From: Saprospiraceae bacterium
GTDB taxonomy: Bacteria; Bacteroidota; Bacteroidia; Chitinophagales; Saprospiraceae
Direction of reading: 5' to 3'
Length of the DNA: 6,089 nucleotides
Assembly: GCA_947441325.1 (NCBI GenBank)
Contig: CANETR010000142.1
Coordinates: 1-6,089, forward strand
Shown: one piece after another, positions 1-5,321 of the stretch
How the letters are laid out: the number at the start of each line of letters is the position of its first letter
Position numbering within the stretch: the first letter of the stretch is position 1
Notes under the pieces: generated by a model
Database searches by the model: none
Seen by the model: the letters and a program-made list of their open reading frames with translations, nothing else
Told to the model about the DNA's origin: nothing
Translations under genes and position numbers: made by a program

Positions 1-639
1 CCTTACTTTGTAGCAGGTGCTATCTTTTCCGGATTTGCAATGGTACAAACACTGATGATTCTTACATCAATTGCTATTCCGCAACTCAAAAACTATATTA
101 CGCTGCAGCATATTGAATCAATGAACAAGGTAATTGTATTAACTGGTTCAATTGTAGGTGTAGCTTATTTAACAGAGTTGTTCATAGCTTGGTATTCAGG
201 TTATATTTACGAGCAATTTGCTTTCTATAATCGTGCACTTGGTCCATATTGGTGGTCATATTTCGCAATGATGGCTTGTAACGTTATTTCACCTCAGTTT
301 TTCTGGGTTAAAAGCTTACGTAGAAACCTGGTTGTAACCTTTATTCTATCAATCGTTGTGAATATTGGTATGTGGTTCGAACGTTTTGTAATCATTGTAA
401 CCTCATTGCATCGCGATTTTCTTCCTTCTAGCTGGGCTTACTACAGTCCATCTTGGGTTGAAGTGGGTGATTATCTATTCACATTCGGACTTTTCGGAAC
501 ACTTTATTTGATTTTTATACGCGTTGCTCCAGTAGTTGCAATCGCTGAGGTAAAATCTATCCTTAAATCTTCAGGTAATCAATATGTTGAAGCACTTAAA
601 GAACAATCTGAAGTTTTAAAGGAAGAAGCTCATCACTAA
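1..639 (+). CDS. actC: ActC, NrfD-like membrane subunit of Alternative Complex III (5' end missing)
   Basis: C-terminal 212 codons of an integral membrane subunit of ACIII; the frame is open at base 1, so the start lies outside the window. Full-length relatives are roughly 450-490 residues, so about half is seen. ActC belongs to the NrfD/PsrC family and, in known ACIII, forms the quinol-oxidising site together with the iron-sulfur subunit ActB. Visible hydrophobic segments (counted from the first visible residue) are about 1-21, 45-69, 83-103, 110-136 and 155-184. Family-like stretches include GPYWWSYF near 81-88, NIGMWFERF near 121-129 and RDFLPSSW near 138-145. The last 30 residues form a charged, soluble, probably cytoplasmic tail ending in His-His. 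A 47-base gap separates it from actD. Identification rests on these stretches plus gene order; the quinone-site residues usually lie further upstream and cannot be judged. Confidence 0.93.
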   Translation, partial: PYFVAGAIFSGFAMVQTLMILTSIAIPQLKNYITLQHIESMNKVIVLTGSIVGVAYLTELFIAWYSGYIYEQFAFYNRALGPYWWSYFAMMACNVISPQFFWVKSLRRNLVVTFILSIVVNIGMWFERFVIIVTSLHRDFLPSSWAYYSPSWVEVGDYLFTFGLFGTLYLIFIRVAPVVAIAEVKSILKSSGNQYVEALKEQSEVLKEEAHH

Positions 640-686
640 TCAAAAAAATTGAAAAAAACTCGCTTTGCGAACTCAAATATTCAGCA

Positions 687-1217
687 ATGAAAACATTAAA
701 TAAAACAATCCTTTACGGCCTTTATCTCGATGATGAAATTTTAATGGATGCCGTCAGAGAAATACGTGAAGAAGGAAAAGAGATTTGGGATGTATTTACT
801 CCATTCCCTGTGCATGGTTTAGATCCAATTTTAGGTTTGAAAGAATCTCGTATTCATATTGCAGGTTTTGTGTATGGTATGTTTGGAACAATTACAGCTT
901 TCGGCTTCATGACTTGGGTTTTTACCCGCGATTGGCCAATCATTTTTGGAGGTAAACCTTATTTCTCAGTACCTTCATTTATACCAATTACTTTCGAGTT
1001 TACGGTTCTAATGGCTGCTGTTGGTATGGTAATAACTTTCTATCTTGTTTGTGGTCTCGGTCCTGGCGTAACAAATCCATATTTAGACCCCAGAATTACG
1101 GATGACCGCTTTTGTATAGCATTTGACGTTACCGGAAAAACTAAAGAGGAAGTAGAATCACTACGTGGATTACTTCAAAAAACACATGCTGACGAAACTA
1201 ACATTAAAGACATCTAA
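687..1217 (+). CDS. actD: ActD, two-helix membrane subunit of Alternative Complex III (DUF3341)
   Basis: A 176-residue protein of the DUF3341 family. ActD is a cofactor-free subunit that packs against the ActC/ActF membrane core of ACIII. A soluble N-terminal domain (about 1-55) contains the family hallmark FTPFPVHGLD at 37-46. Two membrane helices follow, about 57-79 and 98-122, joined by a loop with GGKPYFSVPSFIP at 88-100. A short soluble C-terminal domain (about 127-176) resembles the ferredoxin-like fold end expected of the family. The length is normal. The start at 687 gives the expected N-terminus (ILYGLYLDDEILMDAV, a helix-forming opening) and lies 47 bases after actC; no convincing Shine-Dalgarno is seen, as is common in Bacteroidota. 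The gene ends in tandem TAA stops (1215-1220), 19 bases before actE, so co-translation from one transcript is likely. Confidence 0.95.
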   Translation: MKTLNKTILYGLYLDDEILMDAVREIREEGKEIWDVFTPFPVHGLDPILGLKESRIHIAGFVYGMFGTITAFGFMTWVFTRDWPIIFGGKPYFSVPSFIPITFEFTVLMAAVGMVITFYLVCGLGPGVTNPYLDPRITDDRFCIAFDVTGKTKEEVESLRGLLQKTHADETNIKDI

Positions 1218-1236
1218 TAACGCTTAATAGTTCGAC

Positions 1237-2016
1237 ATGAAACGTTCTAGTTTAATAAATTTGTTATCATTTGCAACAATAGTGCTGCTATTTAGTGCAT
1301 GTCTGTCAAAAGACAACTTCACTGGCCGTGAATATATGCCAGATATGGCTCACTCAATTGCCTATGAAGCCAATCAGAACACCTATTATCTGTTCAACCA
1401 TTGGGGTAGCAAAGAAGACTACCAAAAATTTGTACAACCGCGTACACCTCAGGATGGAACAGTAGCTTTTGGTCGCTCTAAAGAAGCGGTTCGCTCAAAT
1501 AGTCCTTTAACTTACCCTCGTTATGCTTTTGCAAATACCGAAGAGGATAGAACAAAAGCAACTGAAATGATAACTTCGAATCCGCTTAAACCAACAGATA
1601 AAGCTGATTTCGATAAAGTATTAGCTCAAGGTAAAGAACTATATGAAATATATTGTGTCTCTTGCCACGGAAAAGCCGGTGATGGTAATGGCAAATTATA
1701 TGAACTAGGCGTTTATCCTGCAGCACCAGCAAATTTTTTATCAGACCAATTTCTTACATCTAATGATGGTCGTTTTTACCATGCTATCATGTATGGAAAA
1801 AATGTGATGCTTTCTCATGCCGATAAATTGAGTCATGATGAAAGATGGGCTGTAATTCATTACATACGTTCATTACAAGGCGCCAAAACAGGCGTAGAAT
1901 ATAGCTTAGAACTGGCCAATGGACAAAAAGTAAATAAGCCTGAGAACAAAGAAGGAGAAGATAAAAAAGATGCAGCTAAGGTTGAGAAAAAGGACGATAA
2001 AATGCCAAAGAAATAA
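1237..2016 (+). CDS. actE: ActE, mono-haem cytochrome c lipoprotein of Alternative Complex III
   Basis: A 259-residue c-type cytochrome subunit that carries electrons from ACIII toward the oxidase on the periplasmic side. The N-terminus is a lipoprotein signal: Lys-Arg, a hydrophobic core, then FSAC with Cys22 as the probable lipidated residue, which supports the start at 1237. Residues 31-80 hold family-like stretches, including YMPDMAHSIAYE and the TPQDGTVAFGR segment. One haem site is present, CVSCH at 140-144 (Cys140, Cys143, His144). The likely distal ligand is Met191, in the position of the usual MPSYA-type motif (here MLSHA); Met185 is an alternative. The segment LSHDERWAVIHYIRSLQ (198-214) is the typical final helix of such cytochromes. 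From about 231 to the end is a low-complexity tail with 11 Lys and 8 acidic residues in 29. The nearest gene downstream, actF, begins after 63 bases. Confidence 0.95.
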   Translation: MKRSSLINLLSFATIVLLFSACLSKDNFTGREYMPDMAHSIAYEANQNTYYLFNHWGSKEDYQKFVQPRTPQDGTVAFGRSKEAVRSNSPLTYPRYAFANTEEDRTKATEMITSNPLKPTDKADFDKVLAQGKELYEIYCVSCHGKAGDGNGKLYELGVYPAAPANFLSDQFLTSNDGRFYHAIMYGKNVMLSHADKLSHDERWAVIHYIRSLQGAKTGVEYSLELANGQKVNKPENKEGEDKKDAAKVEKKDDKMPKK

Positions 2017-2079
2017 TCCTTTAAACATCTTGAGTGTAATAATAATTTGAATTAAACCTTTCAGAAAAGATATCATAAA

Positions 2080-3753
2080 ATGGGTGCTCATCATCACAAT
2101 CAGCCAATACAAGACAATCCAAAATTTGTCTTTGACGCTAAACTCAAACTTTTTACAATCGTTCTGATTGTAATTGGAGCCGTTTCATTAGGCCTTACTT
2201 ACTACACAGGTAGTGAACATTCCCACATCAGATTCTGGACAAATCTACTTCAGAACTCAGTATTCTTTACTGGAATAGCTTTTGCTTCCTTATTCTTTAT
2301 TGCTACTCATACGGTAGCATGGGGCGGTTGGCAGACTATATTCAAGCGCATTCCTGAAGCAATGATGATGTTTATGCCTGTGGGTATTATCCTCCTTGGT
2401 TTAATTGCCTTGGCGGTTTCAATGGATGCAAACGGAACAGATTTTCTCTACCTTTGGAGTGATGAAGAAGCCCTCAAAAATGACAGATTGGTTATTCACA
2501 AGTCTGCATTTTTGAATCCGTTTAACTACCTTTTGACCCTTGTAGTTATTGGACTTTGGACATTGTTTGCACTAATGATCAGAAGATTGTCTTTGCAACA
2601 AGATGGAAACAGAGGTTTGCGTAAAGTCAACTATGAGAAAATACACATGTGGTCTGCTATTTTTCTTCCAATAGCTGGTTTTACTAGTGCTTTTGCTATT
2701 TGGCAATGGGTTATGTCAGTAGATCCACACTGGTATAGTACACTTTTTGCATGGTATGCAACTGTTAGTGTTTGGGTAAGTGCAATCTGTTTGATGTATT
2801 TACTTATCATTTTCTTACAAACGCGTGGTCACTTCCAATATTTTACAAAAGAACATACACATGACCTTGGTAAATACGTCTTTGGCTTCTCTGTATTCTG
2901 GACTTACCTTTGGTTTTCACAGTTTATGTTGATTTGGTATGCAAATAACGGCGAGGAAACACAATATTATTTCTTAAGATTTGAACAATTCAGACCTGTA
3001 TTTTTCCTCAATCTGATTATCAACTTTGCGATTCCATTCCTATCACTGATGATGAATTCGGCAAAACGTGCAAAGGGAACTCTTGGATTTATGGCTGGTT
3101 TAGTATTGCTTGGACATTGGTTGGATTATTATCAAATGATTAAACCAGGCGTATGGTATAACTGGGAGCATGCTCAACATGCAAAACATGAACATGGACA
3201 TGAAGGACACGATGGTCATGAAAAAGGTCACGAAGGTCACGATGGCCATGAAAAAGGTCACGAACATAATGAAAATAAAGAACAAGATAGTCATAAGGAT
3301 CACAAAGAACACAGTGAAACCTACAGACTTACAGAGCAGGATGCAAAACCAGTTTTAACTGATTTTCAAGGCGCTAAAGATACTCATGGTCATGACAAAA
3401 ATGGTCACACTAACGTATCACCTGATTCTGCAAAAGTAGAAAAGGATAGTTTACACGATCATTCTCATGATTCAACTGCACACGCTGGTCATGATCATGG
3501 CACAGCACATACAGATGAGCATAAACATGACGCACATGCAACTGATGAACATGCTCATGATGCTCATGCACACGGACCATCATTTGTGATGGGCATACAT
3601 TTTCCTGGATTTTACGAATTGGGTACTATGATTGGATTTTTAGGATTGTTTTTGTTTGTAACTTTCTCATTCCTTTCATCAGCTTCTTTGATGCCTAAAA
3701 ATGACCCATATGTTGATGAAAGTAAAAATCATCACGTTTGGTATGATCTTTAA
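2080..3753 (+). CDS. actF: ActF, second NrfD-like membrane subunit of Alternative Complex III, with a His-rich insert
   Basis: Integral membrane subunit of ACIII, a paralogue of ActC that contacts the cytochrome and oxidase sides of the complex. At 557 residues it is longer than usual relatives (about 400-480). Ten helices are visible by hydrophobicity, about 23-41, 56-79, 94-115, 146-168, 189-212, 225-247, 266-287, 305-326, 333-353 and 512-535. Family-like stretches include FFIATHTVAWGGW (72-84), WQWVMSVDPHWYSTLFAWY (208-226), GHWLDYYQMIKPG (345-357) and the C-terminal MPKNDPYVDESKNHH (538-552). The extra length is a hydrophilic block, about 363-499, with 32 His, inserted between helices 9 and 10. 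Positive loops (Lys89-Arg90, 168-188, Lys329-Lys332) place both ends in the cytoplasm and the insert in the periplasm; this side assignment is inferred. The N-terminus also has His4-His6. No frameshift is seen, since the frame resumes into the conserved last helix. Confidence 0.94.
   Translation: MGAHHHNQPIQDNPKFVFDAKLKLFTIVLIVIGAVSLGLTYYTGSEHSHIRFWTNLLQNSVFFTGIAFASLFFIATHTVAWGGWQTIFKRIPEAMMMFMPVGIILLGLIALAVSMDANGTDFLYLWSDEEALKNDRLVIHKSAFLNPFNYLLTLVVIGLWTLFALMIRRLSLQQDGNRGLRKVNYEKIHMWSAIFLPIAGFTSAFAIWQWVMSVDPHWYSTLFAWYATVSVWVSAICLMYLLIIFLQTRGHFQYFTKEHTHDLGKYVFGFSVFWTYLWFSQFMLIWYANNGEETQYYFLRFEQFRPVFFLNLIINFAIPFLSLMMNSAKRAKGTLGFMAGLVLLGHWLDYYQMIKPGVWYNWEHAQHAKHEHGHEGHDGHEKGHEGHDGHEKGHEHNENKEQDSHKDHKEHSETYRLTEQDAKPVLTDFQGAKDTHGHDKNGHTNVSPDSAKVEKDSLHDHSHDSTAHAGHDHGTAHTDEHKHDAHATDEHAHDAHAHGPSFVMGIHFPGFYELGTMIGFLGLFLFVTFSFLSSASLMPKNDPYVDESKNHHVWYDL
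3166..3576 (+). other. His-rich low-complexity insert within ActF (residues about 363-499)
   Basis: This stretch codes for 137 hydrophilic residues dominated by His, Asp, Glu, Gly, Lys and Ala. It holds 32 His in two blocks: about 364-411 with 15 His (GHEGHDGHEK-type units) and about 436-498 with 17 His (HDHG, DEHAHDAHAH units). A His-free linker of 24 residues (412-435) lies between them. The flanking family sequence is intact on both sides, so this is an in-frame insertion or expansion of a short loop rather than a gene fusion with a known domain. Similar His/Asp-rich runs occur in metal-binding loops of zinc, nickel and copper proteins, so metal binding is plausible but not shown. Confidence 0.85.
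3196..3255 (+). repeat. Two tandem 30-base units encoding GHEGHDGHEK
   Basis: Positions 3196-3225 and 3226-3255 encode the same ten residues (ActF 373-382 and 383-392), and the next nine bases begin a third copy (GHE). The two units differ at four positions by my reading, all silent third-codon changes. This suggests an older duplication kept under selection for the protein sequence, not a fresh slippage event or assembly artefact. Confidence 0.85.
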
Positions 3754-3756
3754 TAA

Positions 3757-3813
3757 TTTAGAATAATTCTAAACAAAACAGCTCATCTTATTATGCTGAT
3801 GTTGTTTTAGAAT
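3757..3813. promoter_or_regulatory. Triple-copy 8-base inverted-repeat motif in the actF-coxB gap
   Basis: TTTAGAAT at 3757-3764 and its exact reverse complement ATTCTAAA at 3766-3773 form a perfect palindrome around a single A. A third copy, TTTAGAAT at 3806-3813, is again complementary to 3766-3773. The middle arm can therefore pair with either side, giving a tight small hairpin (too tight to fold as RNA without opening some pairs) or a larger imperfect one spanning 3766-3813 with extra pairing AACA/TGTT inside. The third copy lies in the spacer of the putative coxB promoter, which fits an operator for a dimeric regulator. No T-run follows, so a classical terminator is unlikely. Function is unproven. 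Confidence 0.5.
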
Positions 3814-3829
3814 ACAAGTATTATCTTTG
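3802..3829 (+). promoter_or_regulatory. Putative Bacteroidota-type promoter for coxBA
   Basis: TTG at 3802-3804 (within GTTG), a 17-base spacer, then TATCTTTG at 3822-3829, an exact match to the Bacteroidota -7 consensus TAnnTTTG with a TTG-type -33 element. Transcription would start near 3836, leaving a leader of about 39 bases before the coxB ATG at 3875. It sits in the longest intergenic gap of the window, at the junction between ACIII and oxidase genes. In AT-rich DNA such matches arise by chance, so confidence is moderate. Confidence 0.55.
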
Positions 3830-3874
3830 TTAAATAGATGTTAGTTCAACTTATTAACTTTTAAAAATTAAATC

Positions 3875-5245
3875 ATGACCTTTCTTATTATAATTATCGC
3901 TGTCCTAGTTGCCGTATTTTTCGTGCAGATAGGAAAGGCCCGAGAGTTGGCTTCGGTTATACGGGAAGATAATTCTGGAGAATATGAAAATAATAATTAC
4001 CAAGCTGCTATAGGCATGGTATTTATGGTTGGTTTCCTCGTACTTTGTGTGGTGTCATTTATTTATTACATACCATACATCTTAGGATGGGGTCCAAACA
4101 CTGCAGCTTCCAAACATGGCCCATCAGTTGATTACATGTTTAGTATCACACTATTTTTCACTTCTATTGTATTCTTTGCCTGTCAGTTTTTACTTTTCTA
4201 CTTTGGTTGGAAATTCCGTGGAAGAAAAGGAGCAAGAGCAAAATATTGGTCTCACGATGAACGCTTGGAAATGGTTTGGATGTTAATTCCTGCAGTAGTG
4301 ATGACTTTTCTTGTTGTAGGTGGACTGCGCGCTTGGAATGAGGCAATGGCCGATGTAAGTGACAAAGAAGTAATTGGAAAAGACTATATCGAAATTGAAG
4401 CTACAGGTATGCAGTTTGCATGGTTGCTTCGTTATCCGGGTAGAGATAATAAATTAGGAACTAAACATTTTACTAAAATCACCGGTACAAATCCACTTGG
4501 TCAGGATTGGACGGACGAAAAGAATATAGATGACTTCCATCCAAGTGAAATCGTTTTACCTGTAGGAAAAAAAGTTAGGGTACGTATAAATTCACGCGAT
4601 GTGCTCCACAATTTTTATCTTCCGCAGTTCCGTGTAAAAATGGATGCAGTTCCTGGTATGCCTACCTATTTTGTATTCACGCCTACAGTAACTTCAGATT
4701 CAATGAGAACTAGATATAAAAAGTATCCTCATTGGAATATTCCAGACAAAAAAGATGAAACTAAAAAACGTTATGAAGCATTTGAATATGAATTAGCTTG
4801 TTCCGAATTGTGTGGACGTGGGCACTATTCAATGCGTCGTGTAGTCAAAATTGTTACTGAAGTAGAGTATGAGAATTGGCTCGATGAACAGGAAAAAACC
4901 AGTCACTATCTAGCAAATGTCTACAAAGATGACAATACAAAAGTAAAAGCAAAAGCAGATGAATTTGTAAAGCTTCTTGAAAATAAGGAAAAAGTTAAAG
5001 CAGCATTAAAAATTGTTTCTGATTTAGCGGCAAAGGCTACACCAGCAGAGCTTGAAAAGTATAATGCAATTATCAACGACTTGAAAGCTGCATTAAAAGT
5101 TACTCGAAAAACCTTGAACTTACAAGAATCCGAAGCAGCAACGGCAAAAGCGCTATCATCTGCAGCAGCTGTTGTACCTGCCGAAAGTGCTGATGAAAAA
5201 GACGCTCAGGATTCAACTAAACAGGACACAACAAAAGCAATCTAA
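3875..5245 (+). CDS. coxB: CoxB, cytochrome c oxidase subunit II (CuA subunit)
   Basis: Subunit II of aa3-type cytochrome c oxidase, which takes electrons into its periplasmic CuA centre and passes them to haem a in subunit I. Of 456 residues, the two canonical helices are about 84-114 and 131-154. They are preceded by two extra hydrophobic segments (2-19 and 44-71), an arrangement I associate with Bacteroidota CoxB. The cupredoxin domain is about 168-335. CuA ligands are complete: His245 (in DVLHNFYLPQFRVKMDAVPG), Cys309, Glu311 (backbone), Cys313, His317 and Met320 (in CSELCGRGHYSM). The aromatic electron-entry region GMQFAWLLRYPG is at 178-189. No haem c motif is fused, consistent with separate cytochrome donors such as ActE. 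After about 345 comes a non-canonical Lys/Ala/Glu-rich tail of about 110 residues. The start at 3875 opens directly into the first hydrophobic segment after an A/T-rich leader. Confidence 0.97.
   Translation: MTFLIIIIAVLVAVFFVQIGKARELASVIREDNSGEYENNNYQAAIGMVFMVGFLVLCVVSFIYYIPYILGWGPNTAASKHGPSVDYMFSITLFFTSIVFFACQFLLFYFGWKFRGRKGARAKYWSHDERLEMVWMLIPAVVMTFLVVGGLRAWNEAMADVSDKEVIGKDYIEIEATGMQFAWLLRYPGRDNKLGTKHFTKITGTNPLGQDWTDEKNIDDFHPSEIVLPVGKKVRVRINSRDVLHNFYLPQFRVKMDAVPGMPTYFVFTPTVTSDSMRTRYKKYPHWNIPDKKDETKKRYEAFEYELACSELCGRGHYSMRRVVKIVTEVEYENWLDEQEKTSHYLANVYKDDNTKVKAKADEFVKLLENKEKVKAALKIVSDLAAKATPAELEKYNAIINDLKAALKVTRKTLNLQESEAATAKALSSAAAVVPAESADEKDAQDSTKQDTTKAI
4907..5242 (+). other. Low-complexity C-terminal extension of CoxB (residues about 345-456)
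   Basis: Beyond the last cupredoxin strand the protein continues for about 112 residues. Residues 354-412 are rich in Lys, Ala, Leu and Glu and look helical, possibly a short coiled coil. Residues 413-456 are Ala, Ser, Asp and Thr rich and probably disordered. I recognise no domain. By CoxB topology the tail lies in the periplasm. Confidence 0.7.
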
Positions 5246-5264
5246 GTCTTTTTGAACAATTGAC

Positions 5265-5294
5265 TTGAAAAGGTATTAATATTTTGAATTTTTG
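5265..5294 (+). promoter_or_regulatory. Weak promoter-like sequence upstream of coxA
   Basis: TTG at 5265-5267, a 19-base spacer, then AATTTTTG at 5287-5294, one mismatch from TAnnTTTG. It is followed by TTAAAT, so the ten bases TTTGTTAAAT at 5291-5300 are identical to those at the coxB promoter (3826-3835). A start near 5301 would leave a leader of about 20 bases. The region is very AT-rich, so this may be chance; coxA is probably also read through from coxB. Confidence 0.25.
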
Positions 5295-5321
5295 TTAAAT
5301 CAAATATAAAAACTGGTCACA

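Noticed and set aside
660..670. TCGC-TTT-GCGA mini-hairpin between actC and actD as a terminator
   Set aside because: The stem is only 4 bp and no T-run follows; termination in the middle of the ACIII genes would also be odd.
2029..2053. TAATAATTTG-like sequence before actF as a promoter
   Set aside because: The TA and TTTG parts are not spaced as in TAnnTTTG, and the gap is short and AT-rich.
1906..2112. Hydrophobic 68-codon open frame on the - strand across the actE-actF junction
   Set aside because: It is antisense to the Lys-rich tail of actE (AAA/AAG read as TTT/CTT), with no supporting start context or family match.
3100..3312. Met/Phe/Val-rich open frame on the - strand opposite actF
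   Set aside because: It is the antisense of His, Asp and Glu codons; the apparent hydrophobicity is a by-product of the repeat, not a membrane protein.
3170..3358. Met/Lys-rich open frame on the + strand inside the His-rich part of actF
   Set aside because: It is the shifted reading of CAT-rich codons (CAT GA becomes ATG), lies wholly within actF, and has no recognisable protein features.
3166..3576. Fusion of ActF with a metal-transport or metallochaperone domain
   Set aside because: No domain beyond low-complexity His/Asp/Glu/Gly runs can be seen, and the family's last helix resumes in frame, so a loop expansion explains it better.
4164..4346. 60-codon open frame on the - strand inside coxB
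   Set aside because: It is fully opposite a well-conserved membrane region of coxB and has no recognisable features.
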